Below are positions 25,980-35,258 of a stretch of DNA of 64,000 nucleotides, piece by piece. Position numbers and translations under genes: made by a program. Location: NCBI RefSeq assembly GCF_002002735.1, contig NZ_MUNY01000048.1, positions 180,402 to 244,401 of the forward strand, read 5' to 3'. This stretch comes from Algoriphagus sp. A40 (lineage in GTDB: Bacteria > Bacteroidota > Bacteroidia > Cytophagales > Cyclobacteriaceae). Below the pieces are notes generated by a model. It saw nothing but the letters and a program-made list of their open reading frames with translations, had not been told where the DNA came from and ran no database searches. Every line of letters starts with the position of its first letter. Within the stretch, counting starts at the first letter, position 1.

Positions 25980-28670
25980 ATGTTTCACAAAAGCAATCTT
26001 AAACAGCTTTTCTTCCTTGCCGGAATTTTGGCAATTTCTTTTGGCTGCGCCAAAAAAGAGGAAGAAACCGGCCGGCAGCTTACCGGTAACCCCAAAATTG
26101 ACAAGCTCAAACTTCCGGACGGATTTGTGGCAGAGCATCTCTACAGTCCCGGGGAAAATGAACAGGGCAGCTGGGTAGCCATGACATTTGATGACAAAGG
26201 AAGAATGATCACCGCCGATCAATATGGATTCCTTTACCGTTTGGAATTGCCTCCAATCGGTTCTGATTCCACTGTGAAGCCAAAAGTTGAAAAACTGATC
26301 ATTGGAAACGTGGCCGAACCCCAAGTGGGAATGGGATACGCCCAAGGGCTGTTGTATGCATTTAACAGTGTATACGTGATGGTTAACCACAACCCAAATG
26401 AGACTTTTAGCAGAGGCACAGGTATCTACAGAATTCAGGATTTGGATGGAGATGATCAGTATGAATCTGTGACAGAAATCCGAGCCTTTACCGGTGAACC
26501 CGGTGAGCACGGTCCGCACAGTATGAAAGTCACTCCGGATGGACAGTCTATTTATCTGATTGCCGGAAACCATGTGGATGTGCCGGAAATGAATTCCTAC
26601 CGACTTCCAAAAGTATGGCAGGAAGATAATCTTTTCCCGCTGATCAAAGATCCAAGAGGACATGCCAATAACCGCATGGCTCCTGGTGGATGGATTGCCA
26701 AAATCGATCCGGAAGGAAAAAACTGGGAACTGATCAGTGCCGGATATAGAAACGCATTCGATTTTGACTACAATGAAGTCGGGGATATCTTCGCTTATGA
26801 TGCGGATATGGAGTGGGATTTTGGTATGCCTTGGTACCGTCCTACCCGAATCAACCACGCTACCAGCGGTTCGGAATTTGGATGGAGAACAGGTAACTCC
26901 AAATGGTCCCCTGTCTATCCGGACAATTTGCCGGCAATAGTAAACCTTGGTCAGGGTTCTCCTACCAATGCTATGTTTGGTTTCAAAGCCAACTTTCCAA
27001 GTAAATACAAGAAAGCACTGTATGCTTTTGACTGGAGTTTCGGGATCGTTTATGCCATTCATTTGACACCAAACGGTGCGAGCTATGACGCCACTGCTGA
27101 GGAATTTATTTCCGGATCACCTCTGCCATTGACTGACGGGACAATTGGTCCGGATGGTGCATTCTATTTCGCAACTGGTGGAAGAAGATTGGATTCAGAT
27201 TTATATCGTGTGACTTACAAAGGAGAATTGGATACACATACTCCTTTGACTGTAGCTGATCTGCCAGAGGAAGCTAAAATCAGAAGAGATTTAGAGCAAT
27301 ATCACCAAGCTGGCGCTCCTGCTGAAGCCTTGGACAAAGCTTGGGCTCAACTTGGAAGCAAAGATAGATATGTACAGTATGCTGCCAGAATTGTTTTGGA
27401 ACACCAGGCTGTGGCATCTTGGAAGGCTAAGGCCCTTGCAGAAACTGATCCTGTAAAAAAGATCCACGCTATTTTGGCTTTGGCCCACCATGCAACTGAT
27501 GCTGATGCTGCTGCCATGCTGAACAGTCTGATGCAAGTAGACTATAAGGCGCTTTCTGCGAAAGACAAGCAGGATATCCTGAGAACAATTGAGGTGATCC
27601 TATATCGCTATGACAAAGGAGCAACATCCGTAAAACCTCAATTGATTGCTTATTTGGATCCAAATTTCCCGGCTAATGATAACATGCTGGACCGTTCTCT
27701 GAGTATTTTGATGGTCCACCTTGATGCTCCAACAGCAATTGAGAAAACGCTTGCTTTGTTAAAGACAGCTAAAGATGACGAAAACTATCAGAAGACAGCC
27801 ATGGCTTCATCTGATCTGGTTTTCAGAAATCCACAGTACGGAATGGACATCGCCAATATGCTGGCCAACGTGCCGCCTGCCCAAGCGACATTCTATGCAA
27901 CTGTATTGGGAGGTGCCGACAAAGGCTGGACTCCAGCCCAGCGTGAGGAATATTTCAAATGGATCAACCATGCGCTGACTGCTTATAAGGGTGGCCGAAG
28001 CTATGTAGGCTTCTTGGATCGTGCCAGAAAAATGGCCCTTGCCAGTGTGGATAAGGCTGATTTTGAAAAATACGACGAAATGTCCGGTGGCAAATTGTTG
28101 ACGGCCAGTGGAAATGATATCATCAATTCAGGTGTGCAGCCTGAAGGCCCAGGCAGAAGATGGACTGTGGAATTGGCCGATTCGGTGGTTCAAAATCTTA
28201 CCGGAAGGGATTTGGTTAAGGGCAAAGCAATGTTTGCTGCCACTCTTTGCCAGTCCTGCCATACTGTGCAGGGTGAAGGTGGGGCAATTGGTCCTGATTT
28301 GACCCAGTTGGGTACTCGATTCTCTGCAAAAGATATTTTGGTGGCCACTATCGATCCAAGTGCAACTATCTCTGATCAATACCATGCAACAGTTTTGGAA
28401 TTGAAAGAAGGCGGCTCTGTAGTCGGAAAGCTTAACGATGAGGATGAGCAGAACTACTATATTTCCCAGAATCCGTTCGCTCCGGATGTAATCAGAACAG
28501 TACCTAAAACTTCTGTGGTCTTGAAGAAAAATGCCGACGTTTCTATCATGATGCCTGGCCTGATCAACCGGTTGAACCCGGAAGAATTGAAGGATTTGAT
28601 GGCCTACCTGATTTCCGGAGGCAATCCTGAGCATGCCGTGTACAAAGGTCAACCCACAGCACAGAAATGA
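25980..28670 (+). CDS. PVC-type heme-binding lipoprotein: propeller plus cytochrome c
   Basis: An 896-residue protein with a lipoprotein signal (FLAGILAISFGCAKKEE). Residues about 40-400 form a sorbosone-dehydrogenase-like beta propeller (LPDGFVAEHLYSPG, SWVAMTFDDKGRMITADQYG, AGYRNAFDFDYNEVGDIFAY, DGTIGPDGAFYFATGGRR). A helical HEAT-like region follows (about 430-720). The C-terminal cytochrome c has CQSCH at 757-761 and SIMMPGLINRL with a candidate Met ligand. Probably a periplasmic sugar dehydrogenase. Its stop overlaps the start of the DUF1080 gene (ATGA), so both are made together. Confidence 0.83.
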   Translation: MFHKSNLKQLFFLAGILAISFGCAKKEEETGRQLTGNPKIDKLKLPDGFVAEHLYSPGENEQGSWVAMTFDDKGRMITADQYGFLYRLELPPIGSDSTVKPKVEKLIIGNVAEPQVGMGYAQGLLYAFNSVYVMVNHNPNETFSRGTGIYRIQDLDGDDQYESVTEIRAFTGEPGEHGPHSMKVTPDGQSIYLIAGNHVDVPEMNSYRLPKVWQEDNLFPLIKDPRGHANNRMAPGGWIAKIDPEGKNWELISAGYRNAFDFDYNEVGDIFAYDADMEWDFGMPWYRPTRINHATSGSEFGWRTGNSKWSPVYPDNLPAIVNLGQGSPTNAMFGFKANFPSKYKKALYAFDWSFGIVYAIHLTPNGASYDATAEEFISGSPLPLTDGTIGPDGAFYFATGGRRLDSDLYRVTYKGELDTHTPLTVADLPEEAKIRRDLEQYHQAGAPAEALDKAWAQLGSKDRYVQYAARIVLEHQAVASWKAKALAETDPVKKIHAILALAHHATDADAAAMLNSLMQVDYKALSAKDKQDILRTIEVILYRYDKGATSVKPQLIAYLDPNFPANDNMLDRSLSILMVHLDAPTAIEKTLALLKTAKDDENYQKTAMASSDLVFRNPQYGMDIANMLANVPPAQATFYATVLGGADKGWTPAQREEYFKWINHALTAYKGGRSYVGFLDRARKMALASVDKADFEKYDEMSGGKLLTASGNDIINSGVQPEGPGRRWTVELADSVVQNLTGRDLVKGKAMFAATLCQSCHTVQGEGGAIGPDLTQLGTRFSAKDILVATIDPSATISDQYHATVLELKEGGSVVGKLNDEDEQNYYISQNPFAPDVIRTVPKTSVVLKKNADVSIMMPGLINRLNPEELKDLMAYLISGGNPEHAVYKGQPTAQK

Positions 28671-29431
28671 GGTTCTCAGCCCTGATTAATCTGAAAACAG
28701 CAGCCTTGATTTTGGCTGCTGCCTTTTCATTCGGATGTATATCTTCTAAAGTGGAAAAGGCTGATTTTGTGTCCATTTTCGATGGGAAAACCCTCGAAGG
28801 TTGGGAATATGATGCGGTGTATTGGACAGTCAAAGACGGAGCAATAGTGGGCGAAATCACCCCTGAAACCGTTTTGAAAAACAATACTTTCATCATCTGG
28901 AAAGGCGGAGAGCTCGGAGATTTTGAACTGAAAGTAGATTATTGGATTTCTGAAACTGGTAACTCAGGCGTTCAGTATCGAAGTGACCGTTTTACCGAAG
29001 TTCCTTACGCCTTACGCGGGTATCAGGCCGATATTGACGGCGGAAATCGCTACACCGGTCAGAATTACGAAGAGCGGAAGAGGACTACTTTGGCCTACCG
29101 TGGTCAGCAAACCCGCATTACTTCTCAGCCGGACAGCATAACTGAGACACGCGGATTTGTGGAACGCAATGCCTGGAAAGGACTGAACCTTGTCTCAGAA
29201 CTTGGAAACAGGGATGAACTTGGTGCTTTGATCAAAAAGGGCGATTGGAATAACATTCACATCGTTGCCAAAGGAAACGTCATGAAGCACTATGTCAACG
29301 GTACCCTGATGAGTGAAGTCACCGATGACGATGCGAAAAATAGGATGATGAAAGGCCTGATGGGATTTCAAGTTCACGTCGGCCCTCCAATGAAAGTGAT
29401 GTTTAAAAACATTCAGCTAAAGAAACTCTAA
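28667..29431 (+). CDS. DUF1080 family lipoprotein (3-keto-disaccharide hydrolase type)
   Basis: A 254-residue protein with a lipoprotein signal (ALILAAAFSFGCISS). It contains the DUF1080 jelly roll: FVSIFDGKTLEGWEYDA, FELKVDYWISETGNSGVQYR, ALRGYQADIDGGNRYTGQNY, GDWNNIHIVAKGNVMKHYVN, GFQVHVGPPMKVMFKNIQLK. This family includes enzymes that cleave 3-keto-glycosides after oxidation of the sugar at C3. Overlap with the cytochrome/propeller gene supports an oxidation-then-hydrolysis pair. A strong terminator follows. The substrate is not known. Confidence 0.9.
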   Translation: MRFSALINLKTAALILAAAFSFGCISSKVEKADFVSIFDGKTLEGWEYDAVYWTVKDGAIVGEITPETVLKNNTFIIWKGGELGDFELKVDYWISETGNSGVQYRSDRFTEVPYALRGYQADIDGGNRYTGQNYEERKRTTLAYRGQQTRITSQPDSITETRGFVERNAWKGLNLVSELGNRDELGALIKKGDWNNIHIVAKGNVMKHYVNGTLMSEVTDDDAKNRMMKGLMGFQVHVGPPMKVMFKNIQLKKL

Positions 29432-29451
29432 CAGCTGATTTATTGACTATC

Positions 29452-29485
29452 AAAACGGTCCAGAACGAAAAGTCTGGACCGTTTT
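29452..29485 (+). terminator. Terminator after the cytochrome-DUF1080 operon
   Basis: A 13-bp perfect stem (AAAACGGTCCAGA / TCTGGACCGTTTT) followed by ACTTTTT, 20 bases after the DUF1080 stop. Confidence 0.88.
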
Positions 29486-29720
29486 ACTTTTTGATTGCAT
29501 CCAATATACTTATCGATTCAGAGCTAAATATTGTATAAGTAGCCTTGTTTGGTTGGCGCCGACGCCGATTTGAAGTTTTTTTGGAAATTTTGACTGATGA
29601 CATCTCCACCCAAGGCATTTTCTTTAAATTACTTCCGCGCTTTTCTGATTCACCCATATACAGCAGGATAGTCTCAGAGGGCCTTTTTCATAGGTTTAAA
29701 CCTAGTCCCAACTGCCCAAA

Positions 29721-30779
29721 ATGAACCTGTCTGACAAAGCAAAATGGAAGCATAAACTGTCCAATTCCCATCAACTTGGTGGAATCGAAACTTCTGTAGT
29801 TGATAACGGAGCCGGCAGGGGCGTTCGCATCGCTTGGGTGAATACCGGGACAGGTCTTCGCTACAAGTTGGTACTGGATCGGGGAATGGATATTTTGGAT
29901 GCATTTTTCAATGAATATAGCCTGGCCTGGATTTCACATGCGGGCATGACTGCACCTCAGCCTTTTTCCAATCAGGGAATAGATTGGCTGAGAACATTTG
30001 GTGGAGGCTTGGTGACTACCTGTGGATTGTCCAATGCAGGACCTCCGAATACGGATGAAAGAGGAAGCAGAGGGCTTCACGGAAACTATTCCAATACTCC
30101 TGCAGAACTTGTTTCGATCAAGCAGCCGGATATTTTCAGCCAAGACCTTTCTTTCGAAATAGTGGCCAAAGTCAGAGAAACAACCACTTTTGGCCCCAGT
30201 TTGGAGATGACTAGGACAATTTCCGGAAAAATCGGTTCCGCCGAAATCCGGATCAAAGACCAGGTCATCAACCGTGGAAATTCACCTGCACCGCACATGA
30301 TCTTGTATCATATCAACTGCGGTTGGCCTTTAATTGACGACGGGACGAGGATTGTCTGGCAGGGAGAGAAAAAACCAAAAGCCACGGACGCCAACAATAC
30401 CGATTTCAATCTGACATACGAATTTACCCGGTGTGCTTCTCCCATGGATGAGCATGCTGCGTTTGGAGAAGATGTGGCATTTATTGATCCCAAGGCAAAT
30501 GCCGGAGACCAGGTCGTTTGCGGGTATGCCAACGATGAATTAGGACTGGCTTTGAAGATTTCATTTTCCAAAACGCAAATGCCTTGGTTGATTAACTGGC
30601 AGCATTGGGGGAAAAATGAGTATGTGACGGCTTTGGAACCTGCAACCCACCCGCCTATCGGGCAGGCAGCTGCGAGGGAAAACGGAACTTTGATTCTTCT
30701 GGAACCCGGAGAAAGCAGAACCTACGATTTGCTTTTGGAAGTATTGACCGGAGAAAAAGCAACAGAATTTAAAATGTAG
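29721..30779 (+). CDS. DUF4432 family protein (aldose-1-epimerase-like)
   Basis: A 352-residue cytoplasmic protein. GVRIAWVNTGTGLRYKLVLD, RGMDILDAFFNEYSLAWISH, FGGGLVTTCGLSNAGPP, GSRGLHGNYSNTPAELV and MILYHINCGWPLIDDGTRIV are typical of DUF4432 proteins, which share the galactose-mutarotase fold. It may epimerise or isomerise a sugar; no reaction is proven. It begins a four-gene same-strand set with the cupin, TIM-barrel and Gfo/Idh genes (gaps 102, 73 and 153 bp). An AGGATAG half-site near 29663 precedes it. Confidence 0.8.
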   Translation: MNLSDKAKWKHKLSNSHQLGGIETSVVDNGAGRGVRIAWVNTGTGLRYKLVLDRGMDILDAFFNEYSLAWISHAGMTAPQPFSNQGIDWLRTFGGGLVTTCGLSNAGPPNTDERGSRGLHGNYSNTPAELVSIKQPDIFSQDLSFEIVAKVRETTTFGPSLEMTRTISGKIGSAEIRIKDQVINRGNSPAPHMILYHINCGWPLIDDGTRIVWQGEKKPKATDANNTDFNLTYEFTRCASPMDEHAAFGEDVAFIDPKANAGDQVVCGYANDELGLALKISFSKTQMPWLINWQHWGKNEYVTALEPATHPPIGQAAARENGTLILLEPGESRTYDLLLEVLTGEKATEFKM

Positions 30780-30881
30780 AATTAAGAATGTAGAATTGAA
30801 ACATGCAGATTATGGAATTTTCCAATTTTCCAATTTTTCAATTTTCAAATAACTATTAACTCAATAACAAATAACCGTATC

Positions 30882-32090
30882 ATGAGCCTAGCCAAAAAAG
30901 CCCTTGAACAAGGCGAAGGAATACTAAGACTAACCCCGACCTGGGTTCCACGCTCTTTCTGCGTGCCGGGAAGAAGAATCAAACTCCACCCGGACGATTA
31001 TTACGCTTTGGGAGGTATGCGCGGAGGAATCGACGAGCGTTGGTTTTCATCCACCACCCCTGCTGAAAACGGTCCTTTGACTTCCAAAAATGAAGGCTTG
31101 TCTCACATCGCGTTTGAGGATGGAGGAAAGACAGAGCAGTTCCTGTTGAAGGATGCTATCGCCGAAATAGGCGCCGAGATCATCGGTTCCAGGCTTTGGG
31201 ACAAATACAAGTCCTGGCCGATGTATTCCAAGTTTTTTGACAACATGGGTCCGCTTCCTCACCACATTCACCCAAGCGACGAATTTGGAAAACTGACAGG
31301 GCAAAACGGGAAACCAGAAGCCTACTATTTCCCTCCTCAGGTCAATAATCACGGCGGTGATTTTCCTTATACCTTCTTTGGAATTGCTCCAGGGACCAGC
31401 AAAGAGACCATTCTCCAGTGTCTGAAAGATTTCAAGAAAGGTGACAACAAAATCACCAACTACTCTCAGGCTTTCCGCCTGCAGCCGGGTACAGGTTGGG
31501 ATGTGCCTCCGGGAATGCTTCATGCTCCGGGTTCGCTCTGTACCTATGAACCGCAAAAAGCATCTGACATCTTTGCGATGTATCAGTCTTTGGTCAACGA
31601 GGCGATTATTCCGGAGGAACTACTTTGGAACGCCACCCCTAAGGACCGATGGGGAGATTATGAGCTTCTCGTAGAAATGATCGACTGGGATCTCAATGTG
31701 AATCCTAATTTGATGGACAACCACTACATGGAACCTAGACCAGTGGAAGCAGTGGAGAAAATGCATGCCGCAGGCTATCACGATGCTTGGATCTGCTATC
31801 GTTCACGCGATTATTCTGCCAAAGAATTGACCGTATTCCCAGGACAGACAGTCACTATCACCGATAGTGCTGCTTATGGGATGATCATGATGCAGGGACA
31901 CGGCACGATGGGTGTTTGGGATATCGAAACTCCGTCGTTGATCCGATTTGGCCAGTTGACTCATGACGAGTATTTTGTCAGTGAAAAAGCTGCCAAAGCA
32001 GGCGTGAAGATCACCAATCTCTCCAAAACCGACCCGATCGTGATGCTGAAGCACTTCGGTCCGGACAATCCGGATTTGGTGATTTCTTAG
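30882..32090 (+). CDS. Cupin/phosphomannose-isomerase-like protein of unknown function
   Basis: A 402-residue protein resembling class I mannose-6-phosphate isomerases in layout. A metal-site-like GPLPHHIHPSDEFGKLTG lies near residue 127, then QPGTGWDVPPGMLHAPGSL near residue 208, and a second barrel ends near AYGMIMMQGHGTMGVWDIET. There is no signal peptide. Proteins like this accompany TIM-barrel isomerases and Gfo/Idh oxidoreductases in Bacteroidota sugar clusters. The reaction is unknown; an aldose-ketose isomerase is one possibility. Confidence 0.65.
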   Translation: MSLAKKALEQGEGILRLTPTWVPRSFCVPGRRIKLHPDDYYALGGMRGGIDERWFSSTTPAENGPLTSKNEGLSHIAFEDGGKTEQFLLKDAIAEIGAEIIGSRLWDKYKSWPMYSKFFDNMGPLPHHIHPSDEFGKLTGQNGKPEAYYFPPQVNNHGGDFPYTFFGIAPGTSKETILQCLKDFKKGDNKITNYSQAFRLQPGTGWDVPPGMLHAPGSLCTYEPQKASDIFAMYQSLVNEAIIPEELLWNATPKDRWGDYELLVEMIDWDLNVNPNLMDNHYMEPRPVEAVEKMHAAGYHDAWICYRSRDYSAKELTVFPGQTVTITDSAAYGMIMMQGHGTMGVWDIETPSLIRFGQLTHDEYFVSEKAAKAGVKITNLSKTDPIVMLKHFGPDNPDLVIS

Positions 32091-32163
32091 TCAACAGTCC
32101 ACGATCAACAGTCGACCGTTGACAAAAATCAATAACTATTAACCCAATAACTTTTCTCTAACA

Positions 32164-33186
32164 ATGAACAATTTCCCTAAACTTCATAATGCCACCTGGC
32201 CCGGGTTGGTCGGAAAAGGTGCTGACTCCGAACCTATAATCCCATTTGATACACTCTTGCAAATGACAGCCGCAGCGGAAGTCAACGGGGTGAAATTTGA
32301 CGGCTTAGACGTGGGTTTACTCGAACCACATTTTGACCTAAACAATCCTGACGAAGCTAAAAAGCTGGCAGACAAGGTTTCCAAATACAACCTGAATGTC
32401 GGTTCCTTAGTCGCTCCGATCTGGGCAGGATCTGCTATGGGTTCGGCTGATCAGCGAAAAACATTCGTGGAAATGGTGCGCAAATCCTGTGAATTTGGCC
32501 AAAAGCTAAAGGAACTTGGGGTAAGGCATTATGGGATTGTAAGAATTGATTCCGCAGCTGGTGTTTCAGACTGGGCCAAAGATCCGGTGAGCAACACGAA
32601 GCAGATTGCAGAAACATTCAGAGAGGCTTGTGATGTAGCAGCCGGTTTTGGAGAAAAATTGGCAGCCGAAGGCGAAATCTGCTGGGGAGCCATGCACAGC
32701 TGGAAACACATGGTCCAACTGATGGAAATGGTAGACCGGCCAAACATTGGTTTCCAGGCTGATATGTCCCACACGTTTCTGTATACCATGGGCTATAATG
32801 CTCCTGAGCATAGAATCTTGCCGGCCAATGCGGATTTAAAGGATCGCGAAGCCGTCAAAGCTGCCTTGAAAACCGTGACCGACGCCCTTCGCCCTTGGAC
32901 GATCGATTTCCACGTGGCTCAAAACGACGGTTCTGTGTTCGGTTCAGGTTCGCATGATAAAACCGGCCGCCATTGTCAGGCCACTGATCCAAACGGAGTT
33001 TTGGATATCGCTCACGATGCAGGCTATTGGCTGAGAGACGAAAATGGTCAGTTGACCAAAGCATTTCAACATATCTGTTGGGATGGATGCATGTTTCCCA
33101 ACGCCGTTATGGAAAATCAGCAAACCTGGAATGACATTTTGGCTGCGATGATCAAGGTGCGTGATGCACATGGATGGAAAGGCTGA
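32164..33186 (+). CDS. Sugar phosphate isomerase/epimerase-like TIM barrel
   Basis: A 340-residue cytoplasmic protein with the xylose-isomerase-like TIM barrel: [47 protein letters not shown], a metal-ligand-like region [30 protein letters not shown], and [20 protein letters not shown]. Relatives act as epimerases or as lyases on 3-keto sugars. Its place between the cupin and the Gfo/Idh gene suggests one pathway. The intergenic gaps on both sides contain degenerate repeated words. Confidence 0.8.
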   Translation: MNNFPKLHNATWPGLVGKGADSEPIIPFDTLLQMTAAAEVNGVKFDGLDVGLLEPHFDLNNPDEAKKLADKVSKYNLNVGSLVAPIWAGSAMGSADQRKTFVEMVRKSCEFGQKLKELGVRHYGIVRIDSAAGVSDWAKDPVSNTKQIAETFREACDVAAGFGEKLAAEGEICWGAMHSWKHMVQLMEMVDRPNIGFQADMSHTFLYTMGYNAPEHRILPANADLKDREAVKAALKTVTDALRPWTIDFHVAQNDGSVFGSGSHDKTGRHCQATDPNGVLDIAHDAGYWLRDENGQLTKAFQHICWDGCMFPNAVMENQQTWNDILAAMIKVRDAHGWKG

Positions 33187-33339
33187 TTTACGATTTACGA
33201 AGTACGATTTACGGGCTTCACTGTAGTGTTGAAGTTAGTTTTGAAAGTTGACCTTTGAGGAGCTAAAACTTTACAACCTTACGACGAATCAACCTTCCAA
33301 CTCAATTTTCCAATCTTTCAATTTTAAAATCTTTCAATC

Positions 33340-34503
33340 ATGAATAAAAAACTTATCCGAATTGGTCTTATCGGCACCGGTCTGATGGGTCGGATCCACA
33401 CCAATGGTTACAAGCGTTTGGCCGACTTTTTTCCGGAATATGAATATCAACCTGTACTTCAGGCTTGCTGCTCCCGAAAGGCTGAGCGTGCACAGGCTTT
33501 CGCAGATCAGTGGGGCTATAAGTCCATTGAAACCGACTGGAAAAAAATTATCGAGCGCGACGATATCGATGCGGTGGACATCTGTACTCCCAATGATTCC
33601 CATGCCGAAATCGCCATCGCTGCAGCCAAGGCTGGAAAAATGATCCTTTGCGAAAAGCCTCTTGCCAGAACAGTAGCTGAAGCCGAAGGAATGGTGAAAG
33701 CAATTGAAGCTGCGGGTGTAAAAAACACCGTATGGTACAACTATCGCAGAATTCCAGCGGTGACCTTGGCCAAAAACATTGTTGCTTCCGGCAAGCTGGG
33801 AAAGATTTTCCATTACCGAGCCAACTTCCTCCAAGACTGGACCATCAATCCGGATCTTCCTCAGGGTGGAGATGGTACTTGGAGATTGGATGTGGACGCG
33901 GCAGGTTCCGGAGTGACAGGTGACCTTTTGGCACATTGTATCGATACGGCAATGTGGTTAAACGGCGGTATTACAGATGTCTCTGCTGTGACTGAAACTT
34001 TTGTGAAAGAGCGGGTTCATGTGGGTTCCGGAGAAAAGAAAAAGGTAGGAATCGACGATGCCTGTATTTTCCACTGCCATTTTTCCAACGGTTCCTTGGG
34101 TCTCTTTGAAGCTACCCGATATGCCCGCGGACATAAGGCACTTTACACCTTTGAAATCAATGGGGAACATGCTTCGATCCGTTGGGATTTGCATGATTTG
34201 ACCCGATTGGAATATTTTGATCATAGTGACCAAAGCCAAGTGAGAGGCTGGAGATCCATCCACGTGACGGATGGAGATCATCCTTATATGAAGCGCTGGT
34301 GGATTCCTGGTACTTCCATCGGCTATGAGCACTCCTTCATCCATCAAGTTTCCGATTTCTTCCTTAGTCTGCAGACAGGAGAACCTTGCCATCCGACTTT
34401 CCGAGATGCGTTTGAGACCCAGAAAGTCTGTGAAGCGGTCATCGATTCGGCCAATTCCAGAGCCTGGAAAGACACAGGAGTGGAATGGGTGGAGAAAGTT
34501 TAA
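33340..34503 (+). CDS. Gfo/Idh/MocA family oxidoreductase
   Basis: A 387-residue cytoplasmic protein with the N-terminal NAD(P) site [18 protein letters not shown] and the family's [19 protein letters not shown] and [18 protein letters not shown] (catalytic EKP). The C-terminal substrate domain includes [19 protein letters not shown]. It oxidises or reduces a sugar hydroxyl/keto group, typically at C3. It is the last gene of the 29.7-34.5 kb group; a bidirectional terminator follows. Confidence 0.88.
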   Translation: MNKKLIRIGLIGTGLMGRIHTNGYKRLADFFPEYEYQPVLQACCSRKAERAQAFADQWGYKSIETDWKKIIERDDIDAVDICTPNDSHAEIAIAAAKAGKMILCEKPLARTVAEAEGMVKAIEAAGVKNTVWYNYRRIPAVTLAKNIVASGKLGKIFHYRANFLQDWTINPDLPQGGDGTWRLDVDAAGSGVTGDLLAHCIDTAMWLNGGITDVSAVTETFVKERVHVGSGEKKKVGIDDACIFHCHFSNGSLGLFEATRYARGHKALYTFEINGEHASIRWDLHDLTRLEYFDHSDQSQVRGWRSIHVTDGDHPYMKRWWIPGTSIGYEHSFIHQVSDFFLSLQTGEPCHPTFRDAFETQKVCEAVIDSANSRAWKDTGVEWVEKV

Positions 34504-34524
34504 AATTTTGAGTTTAAAGTTTGA

Positions 34525-34553
34525 AAAGGTCCAGGTCGAAAGGCTTGGACTTT
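34525..34553. terminator. Terminator shared by convergent genes
   Basis: Stem AAAGGTCCAG / CTTGGACTTT (one bulged base) with T6 on the plus side. It lies between the Gfo/Idh stop (34503) and the convergent hemolysin III-like stop (34555). Confidence 0.6.
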
Positions 34554-34554
34554 T

Positions 34555-35187
34555 TTATAACAACTGGTACACCGCCACAAAATGAGCAAACGTGCCGACA
34601 AGGACAAAAACATGCCAAATGGTGTGGTAATAAGGCTTGTCGCTTTTGATATAAAAGTAAACTCCCACCGTATAAGCCAATCCTCCAGCCCCAATCCAGG
34701 CTAAAGTTTCGAAGGAAATTTTTTCCAAAATGTCCTGAAAAAAAAATACGGCCAGCCATCCCATAGTCAGGTAAATCACGACCGAAAGCACTTTGAAACG
34801 TCCGGTAAAGAAGAGTTTGAACAAGCTGCCTATGAGAACCGAAGCCCATAGAATCAACAAAAAGAGAATAGCTTTGTCCTGTTTTAGTACGGCCAAAACC
34901 ATCGGCGTGTAGGATCCTGCAATCAGGAAATAAATGGAAATATGATCCCAAATCTGAAGCTTGCCTTTCCACCTTGGGTTTTTAGAAGCATGGTAAAGTG
35001 TTGAAAAAGTGTAAACCATCACTATTCCAAAGCTAAATGCAATCCCCCCTATCAAAGCAGAAAGCTGGTCTGTCTCTGCCGCTTTTTGAATCAAAAATGG
35101 AATCCCGATCAAGCCCAATACCAATCCTATACCATGTGAAATTGCATTGGCAAGTTCTTCTTTTGGGGTTTGTAGGCGCTTGGACAT
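34555..35187 (-). CDS. Hemolysin III family (PAQR-like) membrane protein
   Basis: A 210-residue protein with seven hydrophobic segments and the family motifs EELANAISHGIGLVLGLIGI, VYTFSTLYHAS, WDHISIYFLIAGSYTPMVL and YHTIWHVFVLVGTFAHF, whose conserved histidines form a metal site in PAQR proteins. Members are integral membrane proteins with putative hydrolase roles in membrane lipid homeostasis; the hemolysin name is historical. Stands alone, 71 bp downstream of the DUF5009 gene on the same strand. Confidence 0.88.
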   Translation of the reverse strand: MSKRLQTPKEELANAISHGIGLVLGLIGIPFLIQKAAETDQLSALIGGIAFSFGIVMVYTFSTLYHASKNPRWKGKLQIWDHISIYFLIAGSYTPMVLAVLKQDKAILFLLILWASVLIGSLFKLFFTGRFKVLSVVIYLTMGWLAVFFFQDILEKISFETLAWIGAGGLAYTVGVYFYIKSDKPYYHTIWHVFVLVGTFAHFVAVYQLL

Positions 35188-35258
35188 AGACTCAGTTTCT
35201 TCTTGAAGCTAAGAAGGATTGGAATTTGGTTCGTTGGATAGGTTAAGACTTTCCTAGT

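Noticed and set aside
25962..27062. Minus-strand frame of 366 codons opposite the cytochrome lipoprotein gene
   Set aside because: The plus frame has a lipoprotein signal, propeller motifs and a heme site; the minus frame shows no family pattern.
34849..34875. TTTGTCCTGTTTTAG as a further operator copy
   Set aside because: It lies inside the hemolysin III-like coding sequence and has no second core at 10-bp spacing.
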